64,000 bases of DNA from positions 310,001 to 374,000 of the forward strand of contig NZ_JAVFVR010000005.1 in the NCBI RefSeq assembly GCF_030929595.1, given 5' to 3'. The number at the start of each line of letters is the position of its first letter. The first letter of the stretch is position 1. The translations under genes and the position numbers were made by a program. Origin of the DNA: Flavobacterium sp. LHD-85 (GTDB lineage Bacteria > Bacteroidota > Bacteroidia > Flavobacteriales > Flavobacteriaceae). Positions 7,324 through 16,057 of this stretch are shown in pieces. Below the pieces are notes generated by a model. The model searched no databases. It had not been told where the DNA came from and was given only the letters and a program-made list of their open reading frames with translations.

Positions 7324-8163
7324 TTATTTCACTAAATAATCAACTTGATCGGCTTCGCAAAGTCTGAAATAACCAAATGCAAAATTATTAGCATCAGAAG
7401 TATTTATAATGTTTCCTCTAATATTTCCTGGAGGAACAAGAAACGGATTTGAACTTGAAGCTTCTAAAATTAGTTTCCAGTAATTGAAGAAGTTTTTAGA
7501 AACGCCTCTGTGAGTAATTTTTACCGTATTTCCAGGTTTCATATCTTCATGAGAATATCTTGTGCTGATTTCGTTTCCGTTGTAAAACTCATCATTTGTA
7601 ATCTCGTATTCTGGATAAATCAAGAATTCACTTTGATAATCGGTTACATAAAAATTAACCTGATCAGCTGGATCGTTATAATAAAAAGTCAATTCGATTG
7701 CATCTTCCCCGCCAAAATCAGGAACAATTTTTTGTTCAATTTTATTGATTGGAGTTGCAGAGGTCAGTTTTTCAACCGCAGTAAAACTCTGTCCTTCAGC
7801 ATTAATAAATAACTTATATTCCATATCAAGTACAGGAACAAAATTAGTGCATTTGTAAACTCCAGCTTCGGTTTCGTTAAAGGTAAAAACATCTCCGTTG
7901 CTGTTTTCTACGCGCACCTGCGCGCCCGATACTTTTGGAGTAGAACCGCTGTAATAAGGAGCCGTTTTACTGATTTTTATAGTTTGTTCTTTTCCGTCAG
8001 TTCCTTTTTTCCAGATAATTTCGGCATCAATAACCAATTTGGTTTCGCCAGTTTCCAGATCCAGATTTACCACATCTTCGCAAGAAGCAAAAGAAAAAAC
8101 AAAAAGAAGACTTATTAATGCCAGCGCTCTATTCATTATTGTATATTTTTTCAATTTATTCAT
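7324..8163 (-). CDS. DUF4249 outer-membrane-associated lipoprotein
   Basis: I chose the ATG at 8163, 4 bp after the TonB-receptor stop, because it gives a lipoprotein signal peptide ending in FASC followed by EDVVNLDLETGETKLVIDAEI, the usual start of DUF4249 proteins. The ATG at 8136 would also work. The mature part is mostly beta structure. DUF4249 proteins regularly follow TonB-dependent receptors in Bacteroidota, in the position where SusD-like lipoproteins occur, and probably help capture the ligand at the cell surface. The substrate is unknown. It is the last gene of the sigma/FecR/TonB unit and is very likely translated together with the receptor. Confidence 0.85.
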   Translation of the reverse strand: MNKLKKYTIMNRALALISLLFVFSFASCEDVVNLDLETGETKLVIDAEIIWKKGTDGKEQTIKISKTAPYYSGSTPKVSGAQVRVENSNGDVFTFNETEAGVYKCTNFVPVLDMEYKLFINAEGQSFTAVEKLTSATPINKIEQKIVPDFGGEDAIELTFYYNDPADQVNFYVTDYQSEFLIYPEYEITNDEFYNGNEISTRYSHEDMKPGNTVKITHRGVSKNFFNYWKLILEASSSNPFLVPPGNIRGNIINTSDANNFAFGYFRLCEADQVDYLVK

Positions 8164-8167
8164 CGCA

Positions 8168-10786
8168 TTAAAATTTAAAATTATAAGAAACCCCAGGTAC
8201 GATTCCGAAAATAGAAAGTCTTCTGGTTTCATTTGCTCCAGTGTCTTCATTGGTTGTAAAACTCATAGAAGCCGCATTTTTTCTGTTGTAAATATTGTAA
8301 AGGCTAAATACCCAATAGCTCTGCCAGCCTTTCTTTTTATCTGGTTTTGGCGTGTACGTTGCGGCAACATCTAAGTGGTGGAATAGTGGCAAACGGTTTT
8401 CATTTCTCAAAGAATAATTCGGAATATGAATGCCTCCCATTTCGTAATATCCATTTGCGTATGTTACCGGCTGACCTGACTGTAAAGTGAAATTTCCATT
8501 AAAAGACCATTTCGGATTCAGTTCATAACTTCCCACAATACTCAAATTATGCAGTTTGTCGTAACCAGACAAATACCAGTCGCCATTTGCAATTCCCGGT
8601 TCTTCGGGAGTTCTTCCAGGAGTTTTTTGTTCTGCTCTAGATAATGTATACGAAATCCATCCAGTGAAAACTCCAGTGTTTTTTCTGAATAATAATTCCA
8701 TTCCATACGATCTGGCTTTTCCGTTTAAAATAACCTGCTCAATATTGTTGTTAGCCAAAACATCAGCTCCGTCAATATAATCAATACGATTTTGTACATT
8801 TTTATAAAATAACTCGGTTTCTAAAGAGTAATCTCCATCTTTGAAGTTTCTAAAATACCCCATCGCATACTGATCCAAAAGCTGAGGTTTTGTAAAAGGG
8901 CCGCTTGGTGTCCAGATGCTCATTGGCAAAGGAGACTGTGTGTTTGATAAAATATGAATGTATTGCGCCATTCTGTTGTAGCTCGCTTTTATAGAAGTTT
9001 CGTCATTAAAAGCATAAGACAAGGCAGCTCGAGGTTCAAAATTATTGAACTTGCTGATGGTTTTTCCTTTTCCGTACGAAATGCTTCCGTTTGGTGTTCC
9101 TTCCTCATAAATTTTGTACAACGTATTATATACTACCGCTTGACCGTTTTCGTAAGTGCTGATGGTTTCATCTCCTAAACGATAAAACATGCTGTAACGA
9201 ACTCCGTAACGGAAATTCAGTTTCTCAGTAATCTGATTTTCAAAATCAACAAAAGCAGAAGCTTCTAAAGCATACTTTTTATCCAGCTGCATATAATTAA
9301 ACTGCGAATCTAAACTAGTTGGCTGTACAACTCCAGGGTTGAAATTGTAATACAAACCATCAATACCATAATTGATTTTGAATTTTTCTGACTGCTGGAA
9401 ATTCCAATTATATTTCAATCCGTAACTCGCAATATTGCTATCCCATTTAAAACTTTCAACCGGAATTTCTAGATTAAATCTATAATCACTGTAGAAGGTA
9501 GATAAATTGCTATTTAAGCGGTCAGAAAATTTATGTTTCCAGCTCAAAATACCCATTGTGCTTCCGTAAGTGCTGGCAAAACGATCGCTGATATCAAATA
9601 AATCATTTCCGAAATAACCAGAAAAAGACAGCGAGTTCTTAGCATTAAAACGATAATTTAATTTGGCATTCAAATCATAAAACATGGCAGAGTTGTTATT
9701 ATCTGCCAGTTTCATGAACAAATGCGCATACGAAGCTCGCCCGGAAAGGATAAACGAACCTTTTTCTTTTTGCAATGGACCTTGAACCAATAATCGGCTT
9801 GAGATAATTCCGATTCCTCCGTTTACTTTGTATTCTTCAAAATCTCCAGTCTGTTGCGTAACATCTAAAACAGAAGAAACGCGTCCTCCAAATTTCGACG
9901 GAATTCCTCCTTTATATAAATCTAAACCATTAACAATATCAGCATTGAAAATAGAAAAGAACCCAAACATGTGTGAATCTGCGTAAACAGGCGCGCCATC
10001 CAAAAGAATCAAATTCTGATCAGCAGCACCTCCACGAACATTAAAACCCGAAGAAGCTTCTCCTGCATTGGTAACTCCTGGCAAAGTCAAAATTGATTTT
10101 AACGGATCAGGCTCTCCCATTGCAACAGGAATTTTTTTGATTTCCTGCATCGAAAGTTTATTCACACTCATTTGAGTAGTTTTAATATCGACCGCTTTAT
10201 TGTTCGTGACAATAACTTCTCCCAGTTGCTGGCTGTCAGCATCTATGTTGAAGTTCACTTTGGTGTCGTCTGAAACAGAAACACGTTTTTCTTCATTTTT
10301 AAATCCAACATAACTCACCTGAACGGTATAACTTCCGTTTGGGACATCAATATTGTATTTTCCGTTAGCATCTGTTACAACGCCAGTCTCCAATTCTTTA
10401 ATATAAATATTGGCACCAATTACAGGCTGTCTTTCGTCATCATAAACTTGACCGGTTAGCTTGCTTTTTTTTTTGGCAGGTTTCGGAGTTTGCGCTTTCT
10501 GCTTTACAAAAATATTGTTGCCCACTATAGAAAATTGTACAGATGAAGTTAGATTTAATTCAGTAATAATTTTGTCAACTTCGACATTTTTAAAAGTGCT
10601 TTTTTTGTTAAAATACTTTTTATTGGTATCTATCTGATCGGTAAAAGCAAATTTAAAATCGGTTTGACTTTCTATCTGTTTGAAGAATTCTTTTAAAGTT
10701 ACATTTTGATCTACAGTTACTGTAACGGTCTGTGCAGACATACATAAACTGAATAAAAAAAAGCACGCTGAAATTATATGCTTCAT
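8168..10786 (-). CDS. TonB-dependent receptor with STN signalling domain
   Basis: An 872-residue outer-membrane transporter. After a signal peptide ending MSAQ come an STN/secretin-like domain (about 20-97, the part expected to contact FecR), a carboxypeptidase-regulatory-like domain (about 108-190, LTGQVYDDERQPVIGANIYI), a plug with GFNVRGGAADQNLILLDGAP (about 248-267) and a 22-strand-type barrel up to the final Phe (GVSYNFKF). This is the FecA/SusC-like architecture for energised uptake coupled to gene control. Ligand unknown. The 100-bp gap to fecR holds two small hairpins (10818-10837 and 10849-10875), which may set the ratio between regulator and receptor. Confidence 0.9.
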   Translation of the reverse strand: MKHIISACFFLFSLCMSAQTVTVTVDQNVTLKEFFKQIESQTDFKFAFTDQIDTNKKYFNKKSTFKNVEVDKIITELNLTSSVQFSIVGNNIFVKQKAQTPKPAKKKSKLTGQVYDDERQPVIGANIYIKELETGVVTDANGKYNIDVPNGSYTVQVSYVGFKNEEKRVSVSDDTKVNFNIDADSQQLGEVIVTNNKAVDIKTTQMSVNKLSMQEIKKIPVAMGEPDPLKSILTLPGVTNAGEASSGFNVRGGAADQNLILLDGAPVYADSHMFGFFSIFNADIVNGLDLYKGGIPSKFGGRVSSVLDVTQQTGDFEEYKVNGGIGIISSRLLVQGPLQKEKGSFILSGRASYAHLFMKLADNNNSAMFYDLNAKLNYRFNAKNSLSFSGYFGNDLFDISDRFASTYGSTMGILSWKHKFSDRLNSNLSTFYSDYRFNLEIPVESFKWDSNIASYGLKYNWNFQQSEKFKINYGIDGLYYNFNPGVVQPTSLDSQFNYMQLDKKYALEASAFVDFENQITEKLNFRYGVRYSMFYRLGDETISTYENGQAVVYNTLYKIYEEGTPNGSISYGKGKTISKFNNFEPRAALSYAFNDETSIKASYNRMAQYIHILSNTQSPLPMSIWTPSGPFTKPQLLDQYAMGYFRNFKDGDYSLETELFYKNVQNRIDYIDGADVLANNNIEQVILNGKARSYGMELLFRKNTGVFTGWISYTLSRAEQKTPGRTPEEPGIANGDWYLSGYDKLHNLSIVGSYELNPKWSFNGNFTLQSGQPVTYANGYYEMGGIHIPNYSLRNENRLPLFHHLDVAATYTPKPDKKKGWQSYWVFSLYNIYNRKNAASMSFTTNEDTGANETRRLSIFGIVPGVSYNFKF

Positions 10787-10817
10787 GAAATTTCGTATTT
10801 TTGAATATTATTAAATG

Positions 10818-10875
10818 GAATAACCTCGTGTTATCCTGAAAATTAGGAGGATGTGTAGTTTCGCGGCTTACATCC
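10818..10875 (-). promoter_or_regulatory. Two small hairpins in the FecR to TonB-receptor gap
   Basis: GGAATAAC...GTTATCC (10818-10837) and GGATGT...ACATCC (10849-10875) lie between the FecR stop and the receptor start. Neither has a T run, so they look like mRNA processing or attenuation structures, or an operator, and not terminators. Confidence 0.35.
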
Positions 10876-10886
10876 TTTCTTGTTTT

Positions 10887-11729
10887 TTATTGAAAAGTGA
10901 TCTGTTTTAAATCTTCATTTATTTCAAAATTTAGGTTATACATTTCGGATAGTAATTGTACAATTGTTTTTAAATCTTCTCTTTTATTGATTCGGATAGT
11001 GATTTTCTGATCAAGATTTTCTTTCGGAATATTGACTTTATAGCCGTAGTTTTCTTCAATGTATTGGCTGATAACGGATAGTTTTTCGTTGTCAAAATCT
11101 ACAAATCGGCTAAATTCTGTTACTGAGACAGTTTGGTTTCCGTAGGTAAATTTATCACCCGGTTTCAAAATCCATTTTTGGCTTTGGCCTTTTACATTCA
11201 TTTGAACGCTTCCTTCAAAAAGTTCAACTGTCACTTGTTCGTTTTCAGATTCTTTAACTGTAAAAGAAGTCCCTAAAACCGTAGTTGTGGTTTCGTCACA
11301 AAAAACCTGAAAAGGATGCTGTTTGTCTTTTTTTACATTAAAATAGGCCTCGCCATCAATTTCAATTTTTCTGTTTAAAGCAAAATTAGCTCCGTAAGAA
11401 ATTTTAGAATTTGGACCCAGTTCTACTTTTGAGCTGTCTGGTAAAACAACATATTTTATTTTTGCTGTAAGGTTTTCAATTACAGTCTCGGCAATAACAG
11501 CATTTTCATTTGTAGAGTCATTATTGAAATAAATTCCAGTTCCAATAAGTGCAAAAAGTAAAACCGAAGCCGCAGCATAAATATGCCAAGACCTAAATTT
11601 TCTTTTCTTTTCAGAAAATGTTTTGGCATGAAATTGTTCCCAAGAAGCTTCTTTTTCGCTGTTCGAATGAGAAAGGGGAGACTCTTCCCATAACTTTTTA
11701 AATTCCTCGTCAAATTTTTCCTGATCCAT
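10887..11729 (-). CDS. FecR-family anti-sigma factor
   Basis: A 280-residue inner-membrane regulator. The cytoplasmic N terminus (1-48) should bind the sigma factor, one membrane helix is at about 50-68 (YAAASVLLFALIGTGIYF), the periplasmic FecR domain is about 90-190 (VVLPDSSKVELGPNSKISY, GEAYFNVKKDKQHPFQVF) and a DUF4974-type C-terminal domain is about 210-280. Ligand loading of the STN receptor is expected to pass through this protein and release the ECF sigma factor. It is encoded between the sigma gene and the receptor, with the 69-residue orphan ending 12 bp before it. Confidence 0.9.
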   Translation of the reverse strand: MDQEKFDEEFKKLWEESPLSHSNSEKEASWEQFHAKTFSEKKRKFRSWHIYAAASVLLFALIGTGIYFNNDSTNENAVIAETVIENLTAKIKYVVLPDSSKVELGPNSKISYGANFALNRKIEIDGEAYFNVKKDKQHPFQVFCDETTTTVLGTSFTVKESENEQVTVELFEGSVQMNVKGQSQKWILKPGDKFTYGNQTVSVTEFSRFVDFDNEKLSVISQYIEENYGYKVNIPKENLDQKITIRINKREDLKTIVQLLSEMYNLNFEINEDLKQITFQ

Positions 11730-11741
11730 CTTTTCTAGATA

Positions 11742-11951
11742 TTAAATGATTTGACAATGAAATCCCTGTTTATTAAAAACACCGTAAACCATTTCTTTAA
11801 TGTCTCGGTTAGTTTCGATTTTAAGGATGTTTTCGCGTCCTTGACGATCAAAATTTATGATACAATCAGAAATGATAAACTGTAAGTGAGCTAGAAGTAA
11901 ACTTGCCTCTTTCTTTGTTTTAACATTAGTTTTATACGCTTCGATATGCAT
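11742..11951 (-). CDS. Small hypothetical protein between ECF sigma and FecR genes
   Basis: I place the start at the ATG at 11949-11951, giving 69 residues beginning MHIEAYKTNVKTKKEASLLL. A longer reading would overlap the sigma gene and adds an unlikely N terminus. The pattern (short strand, KKEASLLLAHLQFIISD helix, strand INFD, strand NILKIET, helix, closing strand) suggests a compact ferredoxin-like alpha/beta fold similar to small heavy-metal-domain proteins, but no CxxC metal motif is present. The function is not known. Its position in a conserved signalling unit makes an adaptor or regulatory role conceivable. Confidence 0.65.
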   Translation of the reverse strand: MHIEAYKTNVKTKKEASLLLAHLQFIISDCIINFDRQGRENILKIETNRDIKEMVYGVFNKQGFHCQII

Positions 11952-11997
11952 TTTTAGTTCTTGTTTTTTAGTATAACAAACGAGAACTAAAAAGTTC

Positions 11998-12519
11998 CTA
12001 ATGGTTTTCGATTTTTTTTCGAATAAATTTACTGGCGAGATAAATATGATTGGCAATGGTCTTTTCAGAAAGATCCGTTAGTTCTGCAATCTCCTTATAG
12101 CTAAGGTTTTCCAGTTTATGTAAAGTGAATATTTTTTGCTGCTGTTCTGGAAGCTGATTAATAAAATTTTGAAGTTTTTCTTGTCTTTCTTCAAAAATTC
12201 CTGAATCACTTTCTTCATCGATCATTTCAACTTGAGAAGGGTCAAGCTGGACTATTTTATTTTCTCTGTTAACATGATTGAGAATGATGTTCTTGCAGAT
12301 AACAAATATCTGTTTGTCAAACAGCACCTCTTCGTTAAGCAATTCTCTTTTATTGTATAGTCTTATGAAAGTTTCCTGAACAAAGTCTTCGGGAGTAAAT
12401 ACAGAAGAATTAAATCGTTTGGCAATATTTATAAGTTTATCGTAATAGTTGAAGTAAACTTCTTTAAAAGCTGCTTCATTACCTTTTTTTAAACTTAAAA
12501 TAAATTTTTTATTGTCCAT
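11998..12519 (-). CDS. ECF RNA polymerase sigma factor (FecI-like)
   Basis: A 173-residue sigma-70 family protein of the extracytoplasmic type. Region 2 is about 12-85 (FKEVYFNYYDKLINIAKRF, PEDFVQETFIRLY) and region 4 about 115-172 (LPEQQQKIFTLHKLENLSYKEIAELTDLSEKTI), joined by an acidic linker. Region 3 is absent, as in all ECF factors. It leads the operon with the small orphan, FecR, the STN receptor and DUF4249, and should direct transcription of the receptor genes when FecR releases it. Confidence 0.92.
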   Translation of the reverse strand: MDNKKFILSLKKGNEAAFKEVYFNYYDKLINIAKRFNSSVFTPEDFVQETFIRLYNKRELLNEEVLFDKQIFVICKNIILNHVNRENKIVQLDPSQVEMIDEESDSGIFEERQEKLQNFINQLPEQQQKIFTLHKLENLSYKEIAELTDLSEKTIANHIYLASKFIRKKIENH

Positions 12520-12808
12520 AACGAAAAATCTCGTGACTAGCTTCCTAGTTCTAAACTCTTTGGAGTCAATATTATTGTATTTAGAAATTGAGTAATCTTA
12601 ATCAGGAATGTAATAAGTTACAAAGAACCGTAATTTAATTTAAGATTTGACGCTTTTGTATATTAAATGTTACAATTTGTATACTTCTTTTTTATTAAAA
12701 AAAACAAACCAGCAAATGAAAAACAATGCTAGTATTGGCATTTTTCGAGGCATTACAATGATAAACCGATTATTATCCTTAAATTGTTGGTTAGAAAATT
12801 CAACTGCT

Positions 12809-13381
12809 ATGACTTTGCAAAAACTTTTAGTTTTAATCTTTATTCCTCTTTTAATTTCCTGTAATAACAAAAAAGAACAAGAACTTACAGAAAGAGAAAA
12901 CGCGCTTTTGGAACGCGAACAGAAATTTGCCGATAAAGAAGCCGAATATGAATTATTGTTGAAGATGAAAGACAGTCTTCAATTGGCTGTTCAAATAAAA
13001 GATACTGTGTCCAAAATTCAGACTTGGCCAGATAGCCTAAAAATTAAATGGAGCAGTAAAATGATATGCAGAGAGTCCAATTGCACCAACTATGTTATTG
13101 GGGATCAACGTACAGAAATCTGGGACTTTGCATCAGATTCTACAGGAATGTATGCCAATGTATTAAGCAATAATGAGATTAAAAGAGTTTTTAGAGGACA
13201 ATATTTGGTTAATAAAATAGTACTCGATTCAGCCAAAGAAAGTTCTGCCAAAAGCAATATTAAAATTAATGTCGTATTGGATGACATCAAAAAGAATGTC
13301 ATTAAAGGAACTCAGACCATAACTGGACAAGACAATTGTACCGCAAAATTCTCAGTCGAACTTACGCCATCTAAAAAATAA
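12809..13381 (+). CDS. Lipoprotein with N-terminal coiled coil, paired with an antiporter
   Basis: I chose the ATG at 12809 because it gives a clean lipoprotein signal, MTLQKLLVLIFIPLLISC, with Cys18 as the lipidated residue; the longer frame upstream has no such feature. Residues about 22-62 are a charged coiled coil (QELTERENALLEREQKFADK), and the rest is a beta-rich domain of about 120 residues with two Cys (MICRESNCTNYV) that could form a disulfide. I do not recognise the domain. The stop is 3 bp before the antiporter ATG, so the two are translationally coupled and the lipoprotein may act with the transporter in the periplasm. Confidence 0.7.
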   Translation: MTLQKLLVLIFIPLLISCNNKKEQELTERENALLEREQKFADKEAEYELLLKMKDSLQLAVQIKDTVSKIQTWPDSLKIKWSSKMICRESNCTNYVIGDQRTEIWDFASDSTGMYANVLSNNEIKRVFRGQYLVNKIVLDSAKESSAKSNIKINVVLDDIKKNVIKGTQTITGQDNCTAKFSVELTPSKK

Positions 13382-13384
13382 TTT

Positions 13385-15505
13385 ATGTTTTTGAGTATAC
13401 ACCATATAACTCTCCCAATAGAAGACCCGCTTTTAAAATTTCTTATCGAGATTGTCATAATCTTGTGCATTCCTCTTTTATTGAATAAAATTAAAGTGCC
13501 GCATTTGCTAGGGCTTATTATTGCTGGAGCTGTTGTTGGCCCTAACGGATTCGGATTGCTTTCAAGGGATAGTAGCGTTGTGGTTACTGGTACAACAGGA
13601 TTGCTGTATATTATGTTTCTAGCTGGATTGGAAATTGATATGGCCGATTTCAAAAAGAATAAATGGAAGAGCATTACCTTTTCTCTCTACACCTTTGCCG
13701 TTCCTTTTGTTTTGGGGCTTGTTGGCGGTTATTATATTTTAGGCTTTTCATTTCTGACTTCTGTACTTTTTGCCAGTTTGTTTTCATCGCATACTTTAAT
13801 TGTGTATCCAATGGTCAGCAGTCTGGGAATAGCTAAAAATCTTGCTGTAAATATAACCGTAGGTGGAACCATGATTACAGATGTTCTTTCTCTTCTTGTT
13901 TTGGCTGTTGTAGTCGGAATGTCGCAAGGAGAAGTAGGTACAGCGTTTTGGCTGAAGCTTTCCATTTCGATGGTTCTTTTTACTTTGATTGTTTTATTAG
14001 TATTTCCAATAATTGCCCGCTGGTTTTTTAAGAATGTAGAAGATAAAATTTCGCAATATCTTTTTGTTATTGTAATGATTTACCTTGCGGCACTGTTGGC
14101 AGAACTCGCTGGGATTGAATCTATTATTGGAGCATTTTTTGCCGGACTGGCATTAAACCGATTGATTCCTCATACCTCATCTTTAATGAATAGGGTAGAG
14201 TTTGTAGGGAATGCCATTTTTATTCCTTTCTTCTTGATAAGTGTGGGAATGCTTATTGATTTTAGTGCTTTTATACAAAGTTGGGAAACCTTATGGGTAG
14301 CCGCAATTATGCTCATTGCTTCAATTGGAGGAAAATATTTTGCAGCAATCTTAACCCAGAAAACATTTAAACTTACAAATGATGAAGGCAAACTGATTTT
14401 TGGAATGAGTTCGGCTTCCGCTGCGGCAACGTTGGCTTCTGTTATGGTTGGATACAATATTATTATTGGAGAAAATGATGCAGGCGAACCGATAAGGCTT
14501 TTAAACGATCATGTTTTAAATGGCAGCATACTTCTGATTTTGATCTCTTGTACTGTTTCTTCTTTCGTTTCTATGGCAACTGCCCAGCGTATAGCAGACG
14601 CAGATAAAGACAATAAAGTATCGGGCAATAGCGAAGAAAAAGAAAATATACTTTTGGCGCTTAACCATGAAGATACCGTAGAGAAAATGGTAAATCTGGG
14701 ACTTATGGTGAAAACATCGACCAACACAGATCGTATTTTTGCTGTAAATGTTATTAATGAAGAAGAAAATGAATCGTCGGTAAAAAATGCAGAAAAAATT
14801 CTAGAATCGGCAGTTAAAGCAGCTTCGGCGGCCGATGTTATGCTAAATCCGATTACGCGCCATGATAATGACACCGCCAGCGGAATTAGTAATGTCATTA
14901 AAGAAAAAGAAATTACCGATCTTATTGTAGGATTACAAGGCGGAAAAGGTTTTTCGGCTTCTTTTGTGTACAATTTGTACAACGGCTACCTTCGAAATAA
15001 AAATATAAATCTCATGGTTTATCATGCCGTTCAGCCGGTATCGACAATTAAAAAATATGCTGTTCTGATACCTGAAAATGCAGAAATGGATGCCGGATTT
15101 TTTCATTCGATGTTAAGAATCTGGAATATCGGACGCAATTCTGGCGCAAAAATGAGTTTCTACGGAAAAGACAAAACCATGCTCATTTTGAAAAGAATTG
15201 TAAAGAAAGCATCAATTGAAGCTACATTTGAAACGATTGCTTCTTGGCAAGAAGCTCAAGAAATTGCTTTTGATCTAGGGCAAGACGTTGGATTGATAAT
15301 CATGATGGCCGATAAAGGAATGCATTCTTATGTGCCACGAATGCATGATGTGCCAGATCTGCTTAACAATAGAGTGAGCAATAAAAATTACATACTCATT
15401 TATCCTTTTACCAAAACAGAAGTAAACACCACAGAGAAAAGAGCCGTAAGCAGTCACGACGATTTTGTGGAGATTGGTAAAGTTATTCGAAATATTTTTA
15501 AATAA
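13385..15505 (+). CDS. CPA2-family cation:proton antiporter with C-terminal cytoplasmic domain
   Basis: A 706-residue inner-membrane protein. Residues about 10-400 form 12-13 membrane helices of the Na+/H+ exchanger type, with GLIIAGAVVGPNGFGLL, FLAGLEIDMADF and ELAGIESIIGAFFAGLALNR typical of CPA2 (KefB/GerN-like) carriers. The last 280 residues are soluble and look like two degenerate universal-stress-protein-like halves (LALNHEDTVEKMVNLGLMV). No RCK/TrkA-N NAD-binding motif is seen, so it differs from KefB/KefC. A role in K+ or Na+ efflux and pH balance is likely. Confidence 0.88.
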   Translation: MFLSIHHITLPIEDPLLKFLIEIVIILCIPLLLNKIKVPHLLGLIIAGAVVGPNGFGLLSRDSSVVVTGTTGLLYIMFLAGLEIDMADFKKNKWKSITFSLYTFAVPFVLGLVGGYYILGFSFLTSVLFASLFSSHTLIVYPMVSSLGIAKNLAVNITVGGTMITDVLSLLVLAVVVGMSQGEVGTAFWLKLSISMVLFTLIVLLVFPIIARWFFKNVEDKISQYLFVIVMIYLAALLAELAGIESIIGAFFAGLALNRLIPHTSSLMNRVEFVGNAIFIPFFLISVGMLIDFSAFIQSWETLWVAAIMLIASIGGKYFAAILTQKTFKLTNDEGKLIFGMSSASAAATLASVMVGYNIIIGENDAGEPIRLLNDHVLNGSILLILISCTVSSFVSMATAQRIADADKDNKVSGNSEEKENILLALNHEDTVEKMVNLGLMVKTSTNTDRIFAVNVINEEENESSVKNAEKILESAVKAASAADVMLNPITRHDNDTASGISNVIKEKEITDLIVGLQGGKGFSASFVYNLYNGYLRNKNINLMVYHAVQPVSTIKKYAVLIPENAEMDAGFFHSMLRIWNIGRNSGAKMSFYGKDKTMLILKRIVKKASIEATFETIASWQEAQEIAFDLGQDVGLIIMMADKGMHSYVPRMHDVPDLLNNRVSNKNYILIYPFTKTEVNTTEKRAVSSHDDFVEIGKVIRNIFK

Positions 15506-15510
15506 TAATA

Positions 15511-15560
15511 AAAAACAAAAACCCCTTAAACAGATATCTGTTTAAGGGGTTTTTGTTTTT
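15511..15560. terminator. Perfect 50-bp palindromic bidirectional terminator
   Basis: The 25 bases 15511-15535 are the exact reverse complement of 15536-15560, with A/T-rich outer arms and the core ACCCCTTAAACAGAT. It stops both the antiporter transcript and the convergent GNAT transcript. Confidence 0.85.
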
Positions 15561-15568
15561 TGGGATAT

Positions 15569-16051
15569 TTAAGAATTCAGCGTAAGCATCATTTGAATAT
15601 CTACTCTATCGTAAGACGACGAAATGCCTGTTATTGCTTTAAAACCTAATTTTTCATACAGTGTAATAGCAGGTTTCAGTTTGGTATTGCTTTCTAGATA
15701 AATTTTAGAAGCGCCTTTATCTGCTGCCCATTTAATTGCCGATTCGGCCAATAATAATCCAACGCCTTTTCCTTGCGCTTTCGGACTAACAGCCATTTTG
15801 GCCAATTCATAATCATATTCTTTTTCGTCACTTTTTATTAAAGCGCAAACGCCTAAAACTTCATCATTTAAAACCGCAGAGAAAATTTCTCCACCTTTAT
15901 TTATAATATAATCTTCGGCATGATCTAGCGCTTTTACATCATTAGGTTCAACTACAAAATAATTTGAAATCCATTCGATATTTAAATCCTTAAAACTTTT
16001 TTGATACTTTGGGCTATAAGTTACTATTTCGACTTGTTCTTTATTTTTCAT
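15569..16051 (-). CDS. GNAT-family N-acetyltransferase
   Basis: A 160-residue acetyltransferase with a complete acetyl-CoA site: ELAKMAVSPKAQGKGVGLLL (about 82-101, motif A with Q-G-K-G-V-G) followed by the helix AIKWAADKGASKIYLES and the C-terminal LYEKLGFKAI motif B. The N terminus IVTYSPKYQKSFKDLNIEWI matches the opening of the marine-type GNAT group. The substrate is unknown. It lies 6 bp after the MocR-type regulator gene and is presumably part of its regulon. Confidence 0.88.
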   Translation of the reverse strand: MKNKEQVEIVTYSPKYQKSFKDLNIEWISNYFVVEPNDVKALDHAEDYIINKGGEIFSAVLNDEVLGVCALIKSDEKEYDYELAKMAVSPKAQGKGVGLLLAESAIKWAADKGASKIYLESNTKLKPAITLYEKLGFKAITGISSSYDRVDIQMMLTLNS

Positions 16052-16057
16052 AATGCA

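Noticed and set aside
8039..8374. A 111-codon plus-strand frame over the DUF4249/TonB junction.
   Set aside because: It lies opposite two well supported genes and has no family resemblance or promoter.
12647..12808. A 54-residue extension of the lipoprotein before 12809.
   Set aside because: It would bury the lipoprotein signal peptide inside the chain; the upstream codons look non-coding.
14170..14982. Long reading frames opposite the antiporter gene.
   Set aside because: They are shadows of the membrane-protein codons, with Ser/Ile/Lys-biased composition and no start signals.
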